From positions 1 to 64,000 of the forward strand of contig NZ_MLYP01000026.1 in assembly GCF_001866645.1 (NCBI RefSeq): a DNA stretch of 64,000 nucleotides, read 5' to 3'. The stretch comes from Streptomyces colonosanans (GTDB lineage Bacteria > Actinomycetota > Actinomycetes > Streptomycetales > Streptomycetaceae). The translations under genes were made by a program, and so were the position numbers. Each line of letters starts with the position of its first letter. Positions within the stretch are counted from its first letter, which is position 1. Positions 43,133 to 51,366 of the stretch are shown here, one piece after another. The notes beneath the pieces were generated by a model, which saw only the letters and a list, made by a program, of their open reading frames with translations, did not search any database and was not told the origin of the DNA.

Positions 43133-43582
43133 TCAGCCGTTGTTGGCACCCCTGGGCATGCCGTACGCCCGCTCCACGTGCAGCCGCAGTACCAGACGCC
43201 GGTCGCGGACCATGGCGGTGCGGTAGTCGTCCCAGTCGGGGTGCTCGCCCGATACATCACGGTAGAGCCGGATGAGTTCCTCGACTGTCTCGTCGTACGG
43301 GTCCTGCGCGACGGGCGAGAGATCGGCCGTGCCCTCGGCGACCGTGTAGGCCCATCGGTCGGGGCTGGTCACGTGGTACGAGGCCCGTGGGTCCCGGCGC
43401 AGGTTGCGGGTCTTGGCGCGGTCGTCCGTGATCGAGATCCGGATGAGGCGCTCGTCCGGGCAGTAGGCGTGGCTGACGTTCGACAGCTGGGGCCGACCGT
43501 CGCGTTTGAGGGTGACCAGCACCCCGCCGTGGCCCTCGGAGAGCAGTGCGAGCAGTGCGTTCTGCGTGGCGTCCTCAGTCAT
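43133..43582 (-). CDS. PPOX-class F420-dependent oxidoreductase
   Basis: A 149-aa split-barrel protein that uses F420 (or FMN) to reduce substrates. Landmarks are GGVLVTLKRDGRPQLSNVSHAY, RISITDDRAKTRNLRRDPRASYHV and DRWAYTVAEGTADLSPVA, followed by LIRLYRDVSGEHPDWDDYRTAMV. Length and motifs fit the actinobacterial F420 subgroup. It is divergent from a tetR gene, and the operators between them could control both. Confidence 0.9.
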   Translation of the reverse strand: MTEDATQNALLALLSEGHGGVLVTLKRDGRPQLSNVSHAYCPDERLIRISITDDRAKTRNLRRDPRASYHVTSPDRWAYTVAEGTADLSPVAQDPYDETVEELIRLYRDVSGEHPDWDDYRTAMVRDRRLVLRLHVERAYGMPRGANNG

Positions 43583-43620
43583 ACCCCGGTCAACTCACGC
43601 GGTGGGGCCGCGCATTCCCG

Positions 43621-43659
43621 GTAGACAGTGTCTACGCAGCGTTGGTAGACAGTGTCTAT
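43621..43659. promoter_or_regulatory. Two TetR operator copies
   Basis: GTAGACA-G-TGTCTAC (43621-43635) is a perfect palindrome; GTAGACAGTGTCTAT (43645-43659) repeats it with one change, 24 bp downstream. The second copy covers the tetR start codon, so tetR is probably autoregulated and leaderless, with the divergent PPOX gene possibly co-controlled. Confidence 0.8.
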
Positions 43660-44236
43660 GACTGATCCGGAGACAGGGTTGCGCGCCCGGCTGGTCGACG
43701 TCGGCGTCGACCTGGTGGCCACCGAGGGCGTGCAGGCGTTGACGCTGCGGGAGATCGCCCGGCGGGCGGGTGTCTCGCACGGGGCGCCCCGCCGGTACTT
43801 CCCCACGCATCTGGAGCTGCTGTCGGCCATCGCGCGCCGCGGCTTCACCGACCTCGCGGCGCGGGCGGCCGAGGCGGTCGGAGACGGCACCGCGAGTCCC
43901 CAGGAGCAGCTCGGAGCCCTGGGCCATGCCTATCTCGACTTCGCGCTCACCCGCCGCGGCATGCATGAGCTGATGTTCCGTCATGACCTGCTGGAGAGCA
44001 GTCATCTGGGGCTGCGTGAGACGAGCCTTCCGCTGTTCTCCCTGCTGGTGGACCTGGTAGGCCGGGCCAGGCCGGACGCCGACGCGCGACTCGTCGCGGG
44101 CTCCCTCCTCGCGAACCTGCACGGCCTCGCCCAGCTGTGGACTTGGGGCAGCCTCCAACTCACCACAGGTGGCACCGACTTCACTCCCCTGCTGCAGACC
44201 GCTCTGGACGCGCATCTCGGGCCGGAGGTCCGGTGA
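43658..44236 (+). CDS. TetR-family regulator of the adjacent MFS pump
   Basis: A 192-aa repressor. The HTH QALTLREIARRAGVSHGAPRRYFPTHLELLSAIARRGF is at residues about 27-64. The C-terminal domain is of the TetR_C ligand type. No ribosome site precedes ATG 43658 or the alternative GTG at 43652, suggesting a leaderless mRNA beginning inside the operator. Its stop overlaps the MFS start (GTGA), the common repressor-exporter pairing. Confidence 0.92.
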   Translation: MTDPETGLRARLVDVGVDLVATEGVQALTLREIARRAGVSHGAPRRYFPTHLELLSAIARRGFTDLAARAAEAVGDGTASPQEQLGALGHAYLDFALTRRGMHELMFRHDLLESSHLGLRETSLPLFSLLVDLVGRARPDADARLVAGSLLANLHGLAQLWTWGSLQLTTGGTDFTPLLQTALDAHLGPEVR

Positions 44237-45624
44237 CCGCGCACCGCGGGCTGACGCTCGCAAGCAGCGTGGTCGGCGCGGTCATCGTCGCCCTGGACGG
44301 CACCGTGCTCACCGTCGCACAACCCGAGCTGCAACGGGATCTGCACGCCTCCCTGACCCAGGTGCAGTGGACGAGCACCGGCTATCTCATCGCGGTGGCA
44401 AGCCTGTTGGTCTTCGCCGGCCGCCTCGGCGACCGCCACGGCCATCGACGCATGTTCGCCCTGGGCATGGTGGGCTTCGGCGCGGCCTCCGCCGGGATCG
44501 GGTTCGCTCCCGGCATCGGCTGGGTGATCGGACTGCGCGTGGTCCAGGGGGTGTTCGGCGCGCTGCTGCAACCGGCGACGCTCGGCATGCTGCGGGCCGC
44601 GTATCCACCGGAGAGGCTGGCGATGCCGATCGCGTTGCGCACCAGCGCGATCGGTGTGGCGGCCGCGGCCGGCCCGCTGGTGGGCGGGGCGCTGGTCACC
44701 CCGTTCGGCTGGCGGGCCGTCTTCTTCCTCAACGTCGCGCCGGCGCTGCTGATGGGCGTACTGGCGGCGGTCGTACGCGGCCCGGAGCACCCTCCGGCCG
44801 CGCGCCCGCCGCTGGATCTGCCCGGCGCCGGTCTGCTCGCGGCGGCTCTGGTGTGCCTGGTGTACGCGCTCGCCGCCGTCGCGGACTCCGGCCGACTGAC
44901 GACGCCGGTAGTGGCGCTGCTCGGGGCGGCGGTGGCCGGCTGCCTGTTCGTCCGGCACGGACGGCACGCCACGAACGCGTTGTTGCCTGCGGGCGTGCTC
45001 GGCCGGTCGGCCGTCGGTCCCGCGCTCGGACTGCTGGTGGCCGTGTCGGCGGCGCTGCTGGGCACGCTGTTCGTCAGCAGCTATGTCCTTCAGGACGTGC
45101 TGGGCCTCGATCCGTTGCGGACCGCGCTTTGGGCCCTCCCGGCGCCTGTGGCGATGGTCCTGGGCGCGCCCGTGACGGCCGTCGTCATACGCCGGTACGG
45201 TCCGCGCCGCACGGCCGGGACCGCCACTGCGCTCCTCGCACTGGGTGTTCTTCTGCTGTCCCGGCTCGGACAGGGGGCCTCCCAGGTGTGGGCGGGAACG
45301 GGATTCCTGCTGGTGGGTGCCGGTTTCGGCACGGTGATGGTGACGGCGACCGCCGTCATCGTCCGAGAGATGCCCGTCGCATCGGCCGGGGTGGCCGGCG
45401 GGCTGCAGCAGACCGCGCTGAACGTCGGTCCCACGGTGGGTGTTGCCACCGCCGGCACGCTGATGGCGCGCACGGACGTGGCGTCCGGGCCCACGCTCAC
45501 GGTGCTCGCCTGCGTGTGCCTGCTCGGCGTGCCGCTCGCCCTGCGGATGCCCGGCCGGCCCGGCGTCCGGGCCGCCGCGGCGGAGCAATCGACCTCGGTT
45601 CCCCAGGAGATCGCGAAAGGCTGA
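44233..45624 (+). CDS. MFS exporter, DHA2/EmrB-QacA type
   Basis: A 463-aa drug:proton antiporter with about 14 helices. Family motifs are the helix 1 motif VALDGTVLTVAQPELQRDLHASLTQVQWTSTGYLIAVASLLVFAGRLGDRHGHRRMF (motifs D1 and A in one stretch) and the antiporter motif C region GVAAAAGPLVGGALVTPFGWR. The GTG at 44233 has GGAGG upstream. It is coupled to the TetR repressor; the substrate is probably toxic or antibiotic-like, not determinable from sequence. Confidence 0.9.
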   Translation: MTAHRGLTLASSVVGAVIVALDGTVLTVAQPELQRDLHASLTQVQWTSTGYLIAVASLLVFAGRLGDRHGHRRMFALGMVGFGAASAGIGFAPGIGWVIGLRVVQGVFGALLQPATLGMLRAAYPPERLAMPIALRTSAIGVAAAAGPLVGGALVTPFGWRAVFFLNVAPALLMGVLAAVVRGPEHPPAARPPLDLPGAGLLAAALVCLVYALAAVADSGRLTTPVVALLGAAVAGCLFVRHGRHATNALLPAGVLGRSAVGPALGLLVAVSAALLGTLFVSSYVLQDVLGLDPLRTALWALPAPVAMVLGAPVTAVVIRRYGPRRTAGTATALLALGVLLLSRLGQGASQVWAGTGFLLVGAGFGTVMVTATAVIVREMPVASAGVAGGLQQTALNVGPTVGVATAGTLMARTDVASGPTLTVLACVCLLGVPLALRMPGRPGVRAAAAEQSTSVPQEIAKG

Positions 45625-45691
45625 AACCCGGGGACACCGGGCCGGACCGGAGTCGCAGGGACACCGGTCCCGCCGCCGCGCGCCCGCTCAC

Positions 45692-46042
45692 GAGGAGTTC
45701 ACGCTGTCGCTGGGCCCGTGGGTGCTGCTGATCGGTGCGATGCGGTACGCGTTCGTGGCCGCGGCCCGGGTGCTGCCGTGGCTGTACAGCGAGTTGCGGC
45801 CGAGCATGGCGCGCAAGACGGTCGCGGCGTTTCAGGGGATCTCCCTGCTGGTCGCCGGGTCGGGGTTCCTGCCGTACGCGGCGGCCGCGGGGCTCGTCGC
45901 ATGCGCGCTGGCGTCGCTGGTGTGGTCGTTCGGCCGGGACGTGCGGTGGCTGTGGGGCGTACGGGACCGCACCCGGGGTCCGGCCGAGACGTCCGGCGCG
46001 GTCGTGGCGGAGTCGGCCGCCGACCTGGTGGCGGGCCGCTGA
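45692..46042 (+). pseudogene. C-terminal remnant of a CDP-alcohol phosphatidyltransferase
   Basis: About 115 codons resembling the last half of the enzyme: FTLSLGPWVLLIGAMRYAFVAAARVLPWL, then RKTVAAFQGISLLVAGSGFLP and WSFGRDVRWLW. The N-terminal half with the metal-binding DGxxAR...GxxxD...D motif is missing, and the MFS gene ends 67 bp upstream. A GTG at 45722 opens a 106-aa frame that could be translated but would be inactive. It looks as if arrival of the TetR-MFS unit or a deletion removed the 5' half. Confidence 0.7.
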
Positions 46043-46057
46043 GCAGCGGCACGTGGG

Positions 46058-46513
46058 TCAGGACACGGTTCTGCTCGCATCGAGCCGTCCGATGCGGGAC
46101 ACGTTCTCCCGGTCGTCGGCGTCCTCGCTCGGCTCGGCGGCGAACCAGGCGTCGAGGATCTCCCTGAGCAGGGGCCCGGACGTGAGGCGCAGGCTGAGCG
46201 CCAGCACATTGGCGTCGTTCCAGCGGCGTGCGCCGTCCGCCGTGTATGCGTCCGTGCACAGGGCCGCCCGCACCCCGGGCACCTTGTTCGCGGCGATCGA
46301 CGCGCCCGTGCCGGTCCAGCAGCACACGACCGCCTGGTCCGAGGACCCGTCGGCGACCTCGCGGGCCGCCGCCTGAGAGCACGCGGCCCACTGCGTGCCG
46401 TCCCCGGGTCGCAGCGCCCCGTGCGTCAGCACGTCGTGGCCGCGGGCACGCAGCTCGGCGACGAGGGCGAGGGCCACGGGTTCGTCCATGTCAGAGGAGA
46501 CGGATATCCGCAT
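46058..46513 (-). CDS. RpiB/LacAB-family sugar-phosphate isomerase
   Basis: A 151-aa isomerase of the ribose-5-phosphate isomerase B fold. The N-terminus MRISVSSDMDEP differs from the usual GxDHAG, but VVCCWTGTGASIAANKVPGVRAALCTDAYTADGARRWNDANVLALS is the family core with the phosphate loop and Asn/Asp. Such divergent actinomycete members are often annotated RpiB/LacA/LacB and may act on non-ribose sugars. ATG at 46513 chosen; the upstream frame to 46594 is not homologous. Confidence 0.85.
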   Translation of the reverse strand: MRISVSSDMDEPVALALVAELRARGHDVLTHGALRPGDGTQWAACSQAAAREVADGSSDQAVVCCWTGTGASIAANKVPGVRAALCTDAYTADGARRWNDANVLALSLRLTSGPLLREILDAWFAAEPSEDADDRENVSRIGRLDASRTVS

Positions 46514-46602
46514 GTCCCGGAGGTTACTCGCCCCATGGTGGTCAGGGACGGAGTGCCTCCAGAGGTCACGCGCTCCCGGAAGCGCACGCCGCACCCAGCG
46601 GG

Positions 46603-47244
46603 CTACTGGACCCTCTCCTCCGCGCCCACGACGCGCCCCTCGGCCACACGGCCAGCCTCCACGCGGTCGAGCAGGAACGGGACCAGGCCCCGTTCCACAA
46701 CGGCGCGCTCCCAGGCATCGCGAGCTTGGCGCACACCGGGATCACGCTCCGCGGGATCGTCGCCGTCACCGCCCCGCGCGCGGGCCGCCAGTCGCCAGGC
46801 GAGATCTCCGAGGGCCGCGCCCGCCGTCACCGCGGCGGCGATCACTCCGGCCATCACCAGCCCCTCGTCGAAGTGAGGGCGCACGGTGAGGGCGCGCAGA
46901 CCGAATCCGCACAGCAGGAACACGCCCGTGGCCACGACCCCGAGACTGGGCACGAGCACCGCGAGCCCGGGCAGGAACCCGCCTTCGGTACGGTCGTCGC
47001 GGCGCGGCAACCGATGGCGGTCGACCGCGGCGGCCCGCAGATCGCGATAGCGGTCGTACTCGGCGGCGGCGACACCAAGAAGGACGTCGCGCGCTTCCAG
47101 TGCCCGCACGCGCAGTTCCTCGCGCGACGGCTCCGCACCCGCGACGTCGATCGCGGCCATGATCTCAGGGGAGTCCAGGGCCCCGTCCAGCATCTGCTCG
47201 AAGACCGGGTCGCTCACGCGTGGCGGCTCGTCAGGCTCCTGCAC
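46603..47244 (-). CDS. Hypothetical membrane protein, about 213 aa
   Basis: Two hydrophobic segments, FLPGLAVLVPSLGVVATGVFLLCGFGL and GLVMAGVIAAAVTAGAALGDLAWRLA, sit between an acidic N-terminal helix (DPVFEQMLDGALDSPEIMAAIDVAG) and a basic/acidic C-terminal helix (RQARDAWERAVVERGLVPFLLDRV). No domain is recognised. The GTG at 47244 follows GGGGGA; the frame extends to 47463 but that part is not convincing protein. It lies 89 bp upstream of the isomerase gene on the same strand. Confidence 0.6.
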   Translation of the reverse strand: MQEPDEPPRVSDPVFEQMLDGALDSPEIMAAIDVAGAEPSREELRVRALEARDVLLGVAAAEYDRYRDLRAAAVDRHRLPRRDDRTEGGFLPGLAVLVPSLGVVATGVFLLCGFGLRALTVRPHFDEGLVMAGVIAAAVTAGAALGDLAWRLAARARGGDGDDPAERDPGVRQARDAWERAVVERGLVPFLLDRVEAGRVAEGRVVGAEERVQ

Positions 47245-47386
47245 GGATCCCCCGATCGGCAACAACACGCCGGACGGCACCGGCCGGCGGACGGACGATC
47301 CGAACCCTACAACATGTAGGACATTTGCCAGCGGCAGAGCCACGACACGGCGCACGCCACACACCGGACCCTGCCCGATCATCCGT

Positions 47387-48190
47387 TCAACGCACCCCGG
47401 GGGGGTCGGCGTCCAGGCCGGTGCACGCCACCGTGCCGTCCACCACGGCGCACGCCTCCACACCTTCGGGTGAGGTCACGGCGAGCATGGGACTCATCCG
47501 GCCGCCGGAACCGCCCCCGGGGTACGACGCGGACAACACGTTCCGCCCCGACCGGACGGAGATGACGCGGGCGTCCGACGGCTGCGCCTGGACCTCGGCC
47601 CAGGCGGTGCCACAGGACGGCGAGTACTCCAGCCGCACGGCATACGTGGCGCCATGGACCGTGCTCTTGATCTGCGCGTCCCGGTCGCAGGCCGAGACGT
47701 CGGGCAGCTGCCCCTGACAGGACTCCCTCTTGCACCGGGGCAGGGCGGCGGTGAGCTGCCCGCTCGGCGCACCGGAGCGGCCGGCCGCGATGAGGGTGAC
47801 GGCCGCCGAGGCGACCAGGACGATCAGAGTGAGCGCGGACAGGGACAGCCGCCGGGGGCGGACGGGCCACGCCGCACGGCCGTCGTACGCCGGCGCGTCC
47901 GCGACCGGCGGGCGGTCGGCAGCCTCCCGCAGGGCCAGTACGGGGGCCGGGTCGACGCCGACGAGTCCGGCGAGCGCCTCCACGGCCGAACGCGGTGGCC
48001 GCTGGGAGCCGTTGAGGTAGCGGTGCCAGGCGGACTTGCTGTACGGGGTGCGTGCGGCCAGGGCCGCGAGACTGAGACCGGTGCGCTCCTTGAGATCTCG
48101 CAGTTCCGTCACGAACGCACCGTCCGCCTGTTCGGGCGGGGCGGCCGTCGACAGGCAGGGCCGCGTCGTCCGTGCCGCGCCGGCCTTCAC
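47387..48190 (-). CDS. XRE-family HTH, membrane-anchored DUF2690 protein
   Basis: A 267-aa three-part protein: a cytosolic XRE helix-turn-helix (FVTELRDLKERTGLSLAALAARTPYSKSAWHRYLNGSQRPPRSAVEALAG), one membrane helix (LSLSALTLIVLVASAAVTLIAAG) and an extracellular Cys-containing domain matching DUF2690 (CKRESCQGQLPDVSACDRDAQIKSTV and SPSCGTAWAEV). The layout suggests a membrane-tethered transcription factor sensing the cell envelope. The GTG at 48190 has AAGGAT upstream. Confidence 0.85.
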   Translation of the reverse strand: MKAGAARTTRPCLSTAAPPEQADGAFVTELRDLKERTGLSLAALAARTPYSKSAWHRYLNGSQRPPRSAVEALAGLVGVDPAPVLALREAADRPPVADAPAYDGRAAWPVRPRRLSLSALTLIVLVASAAVTLIAAGRSGAPSGQLTAALPRCKRESCQGQLPDVSACDRDAQIKSTVHGATYAVRLEYSPSCGTAWAEVQAQPSDARVISVRSGRNVLSASYPGGGSGGRMSPMLAVTSPEGVEACAVVDGTVACTGLDADPPGVR

Positions 48191-48350
48191 GGTCTGGATC
48201 CTTGAAGCTTTCGCACTATCTGTCCCCCAATGCCGCTTCCACTTCGGGTGGTTCGCCCTGGTTGTCGGGATGTGTTCCCAGCATTGCGGTACTGCCACAC
48301 ATCGAGACCGGGGTGACGCGGGCGAGTTGACGGGGGCGAGGGTATGCCGA

Positions 48351-48388
48351 CGGCCTGCCCGGCCACGCACAAGTGACCGGGCAGGCCG
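48351..48388 (-). terminator. Terminator after the SH3 protein gene
   Basis: CGGCCTGCCCGG and CCGGGCAGGCCG form a 12-bp perfect stem with a 14-nt loop, 21 bp beyond the stop at 48409. Confidence 0.75.
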
Positions 48389-48408
48389 CCTTCGAGGGAG
48401 CGGGCGCG

Positions 48409-48927
48409 TCAACACCAGGACGCGGCGCGCCACATACGGACGTAGTGGGCGGAGACGTACCCGTTGCCGTGGACGAGCCGGTACCAGCACCGGTTCCCAT
48501 GGACGTACGAGCCGTGCGTCCTGCAGACGACCAGCAGTCGGCCCTGGACGTGGCGGTGGCCGACGACCCGGTAGCCGAAGCCGGGACCGGAGCGGACGTT
48601 CAGCAGGACGTGACGTGTACCGACGCGTCCGACCTGTGTGACGTGGCGGTGGTACGCCACCCCGGTGAAGAAGCGGGTGTGACGGACGTGATGGATGTGG
48701 CGGAAGTGGCGGGCATGGTGGTGGCACCGCATGGAGTGGCGCGCGCTGTGCCGGACCGGCTCGTGGCGGACGAGGACGGGGAGCATCGTGTGCGGGCGGT
48801 GCGGAACCGTACCGACGACCGGCGCCGGTGTGACGTGGTCGCCCACGGCGGCCACGGCCGCCGTGGGCACGAGGGCGAACAGTGCGACAACGGCCAGCAG
48901 ACCGCCCTGCAGTGTCCGACGAATCAT
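48409..48927 (-). CDS. Secreted His-rich SH3-like domain protein
   Basis: A 172-aa exported protein. The N-terminal signal MIRRTLQGGLLAVVALFALVPTAAVAA is followed by a His/Arg-rich linker of about 60 residues (HHHARHFRHIHHVRHTRFF). A C-terminal bacterial SH3-like domain contains LNVRSGPGFGYRVVG and WYRLVHGNGYVSAHYVRMW, with a Cys pair. SH3b domains often bind peptidoglycan. The ATG at 48927 has GGAGG upstream. The His-rich linker suggests metal or surface binding. Confidence 0.78.
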   Translation of the reverse strand: MIRRTLQGGLLAVVALFALVPTAAVAAVGDHVTPAPVVGTVPHRPHTMLPVLVRHEPVRHSARHSMRCHHHARHFRHIHHVRHTRFFTGVAYHRHVTQVGRVGTRHVLLNVRSGPGFGYRVVGHRHVQGRLLVVCRTHGSYVHGNRCWYRLVHGNGYVSAHYVRMWRAASWC

Positions 48928-49118
48928 GGATACCTCCGGGCTGACATTGCCGATCACGAAGCGTGATCTCACGTCGCCCAGCGTTTCCGTGCGGACGGTC
49001 ATGGATGCCGTCCCGTTGTTCCTGGGACGAGAAAAAGCGTCCCGTGGGACGGACGGCGGACACCGGGCGCCGTCACGCAGCGCCTTCCGGTGGAGTCCTC
49101 CGCGCCGCCGTCCGGTGC

Positions 49119-49895
49119 TCACCGGTGGCCTGAGCGTTCATCCACGCGTCGGAGAATGTCCTCGCTGAGCCGCCACCGGTCGGTGTCGCGACGGAAGCGA
49201 AACCCACGCTGGGACCTGATGGCTTCGGCCAGCCGCCTCAACTGCGCCTCATCAAGGTCATCGATCATCTGCTCAGTGAGCAGCATGGCGTGGTAGTGCT
49301 CGAAGGGGCTGTGCGCATGCTCGACAGCCTCGAGTGCGGCCTCGAAGTTCCGCAGCTCACGGCTGGCTTGCATCATGGCCAGGGCAGTGACGCGTTCCTC
49401 GTCGCTTCCCTCCCGCAGCCAACGCAGGACCTCGGCGGGCTCGAACGTCTGCTCCTCGGAGAGATGGCGAGCCCGGGAAACCACCTCTCCCATTGCACGG
49501 GTGCGCTCTCGACCGGAGCGCATCGAGCCGCGCACGTGCCTGTAGTCGGCCGCAATGGGGCCCGCGGCGTCCAGCAGAGCCTGTGCCTCCGCGCGAAGCC
49601 GGCCTGCCGTGGTGCTGTCCCCCTGGCGTTCGGACTCCTCGGCCAGTGCGAATCTCTCCGCCGCGGCTGCACGCAGTCTCAGCTTGGCTCCGCCTATTTC
49701 GAAGCTCTCGACGCGGTTACCGAGCAGAGCGAGAACGAGCAGGACGCCGCCGAAGCCGAGCAGTACCCCTGTACCGGTCCCGTTCTGACTCACGAACACC
49801 GCGAACACCCCTGTCCCGAACGACGCCGCGCCCAACAGACCAGTGAGCACACGCAGGACGGGCGTGAACGGAGACGACCCCGAGCGACGATCCAC
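49119..49895 (-). CDS. Hypothetical two-helix membrane protein, 258 aa
   Basis: Two N-terminal membrane helices (LTGLLGAASFGTGVFAVFVSQ and GTGVLLGFGGVLLVLALLG) are followed by about 190 cytosolic residues, mostly helical and charged: KLRLRAAAAERFALAEESERQGDSTTAGRLRAEAQALLDAAG and the late FEHYHAMLLTEQMIDDLDEAQLRRLAEAIRSQRGFRF. I recognise no family. The last part may be a small HTH or effector-like fold. GTG at 49895. Confidence 0.6.
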   Translation of the reverse strand: MDRRSGSSPFTPVLRVLTGLLGAASFGTGVFAVFVSQNGTGTGVLLGFGGVLLVLALLGNRVESFEIGGAKLRLRAAAAERFALAEESERQGDSTTAGRLRAEAQALLDAAGPIAADYRHVRGSMRSGRERTRAMGEVVSRARHLSEEQTFEPAEVLRWLREGSDEERVTALAMMQASRELRNFEAALEAVEHAHSPFEHYHAMLLTEQMIDDLDEAQLRRLAEAIRSQRGFRFRRDTDRWRLSEDILRRVDERSGHR

Positions 49896-49967
49896 CGACT
49901 TCTCCCCTTCGTTTCGGTGGCAGGAAGCTACCGCGAGCAGCGTGCCGCAGGCCGTGAGAAGTCGATA

Positions 49968-50141
49968 TCAGGACAACGGCCCTGACCGGCGGATCACCCC
50001 GTGCGCCATAGCTCGGCCGTTCGACGCCAGCAGCGCCTCGGCCACACGTGTCCGGATGTACAGCGCCACGCGACCCGTGCGGTGGGCACTGGCCAGCCCG
50101 GCCGCGCGCAGTGCGGTCAGGTACCGGGAGACGCGCCGGAC
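49968..50141 (-). pseudogene. C-terminal remnant of an ArsR-family regulator
   Basis: In one minus-strand frame, 50135 down to the TGA at 49970-49968, reads RVSRYLTALRAAGLASAHRTGRVALYIRTRVAEALLASNG and then MAHGVIRRSG. This is the recognition helix and wing of an ArsR winged HTH. The N-terminal half is missing: a stop codon lies in the same frame just upstream at 50144-50142. The fragment is too short to be functional. Confidence 0.6.
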
Positions 50142-50278
50142 TCACCCCCGTACGCCGGGGGGCACCCTTTCGCTCGATCGGTCCTGAGCGAAGGCTCCGC
50201 ATCACGAGCAGCTGAACAACGATGCTCAACAGCAAGGGACTTGATCAACTATTGGTGACTGTATGCAATGCTCTACCC

Positions 50279-51082
50279 ATGACTGATCAAAGGGACTGGC
50301 GCAGCAGGCTGCAGACCGATCGACCCCACTCAGCACGCGTGTGGAACTACCTGCTCGGCGGGAAGGACCACTACCCGGTGGACAGCGAGATCGGCGACGC
50401 GATCCTCCGGACATTTCCCGAAATCGCGGCCATCGCACGCCAGCAACGGAGCTTCCTGGTGCGCGCGGTGCGGTATCTGACGCGTGAGGCTGGGATCCGC
50501 CAGTTCCTCGACATCGGTACCGGGCTGCCCACCGCCAACAACACGCACGAAGTCGCCCAGGGCATCGCACCGGACAGCAAGGTCGTATACGTCGACAACG
50601 ACCCCATCGTCCTTGCACACGCCGATGCGTTGTTGCGCAGTACGCCCCAGGGAGAGTGTGCCTACCTCGACGCCGATGTGCGCGATCCGCAGAAGATTCT
50701 CAGCCAGGCGGCGGGCACGCTGGACTTCGACCAGCCGATCGGCCTGATCCTGCTCGGCATCATGGGGCAGCTCCCGGACGACGAGGAGCCTGAGCGGATC
50801 GCGGCCGAGCTGATCGATGCTCTGCCGCAAGGCAGTTACGTGGCTCTGAGTGACGGCACGGACTCCAGTGACAAGCTCAAGGTCGCCATCGAGGCGTACA
50901 ACGCACAGTCCGTCAACTCGTACCACCTGCGCTCGCGCGAGCACATCGGGCGCTTTCTGCAGGGATTGCGTCTGGTCGAGCCGGGCCTGGTCAAGTCTGC
51001 CGATTGGCGCCCCGAGCCCGGCTCGGCGGAAGTCGCTCTCGATCAGGGCAACGCCGTCGGCGTGGTAGGCCTGAAGGGGTAG
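50279..51082 (+). CDS. DUF574/Methyltransf_19 SAM-dependent methyltransferase
   Basis: A 267-aa member of the large actinomycete DUF574 family. Signature elements: RPHSARVWNYLLGGKDHYPVDSE near the N-terminus, the SAM motif FLDIGTGLPTANNTHEVAQ, VVYVDNDPIVLAHADALL, and IGLILLGIMGQLPDDEEP. Streptomyces genomes carry many copies, often beside regulators; their substrates are unknown. The ATG at 50279 is the family start although it lacks a strong ribosome site; an in-frame ATG at 50222 has a hydrophobic lead. Confidence 0.9.
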   Translation: MTDQRDWRSRLQTDRPHSARVWNYLLGGKDHYPVDSEIGDAILRTFPEIAAIARQQRSFLVRAVRYLTREAGIRQFLDIGTGLPTANNTHEVAQGIAPDSKVVYVDNDPIVLAHADALLRSTPQGECAYLDADVRDPQKILSQAAGTLDFDQPIGLILLGIMGQLPDDEEPERIAAELIDALPQGSYVALSDGTDSSDKLKVAIEAYNAQSVNSYHLRSREHIGRFLQGLRLVEPGLVKSADWRPEPGSAEVALDQGNAVGVVGLKG

Positions 51083-51366
51083 GAACGTCTCCTGATCCAA
51101 AACCCAAAAGGTTTCTGTTCGAACATGAGCGGCCGTGTGGGCCGTGGAGGCAGCCGCGGATGATATGCGGCTGACGCCGGCGCCGGTGCGGGAACCGGCG
51201 GGCTTCCACACTCCCGCTCGTGCTGTGACCGGGATGGTTCGCCGGATGGCGGCCCGGTCTTCGGCCATGCCCGTCCGCAAAGACTTGACCGGACCCTGAG
51301 CTGCCCCCGAGAGTCGCTTCCTGGTGCTGTCACCGCTGCCGGACAGGACCACTTGCCCGCGCTCAC

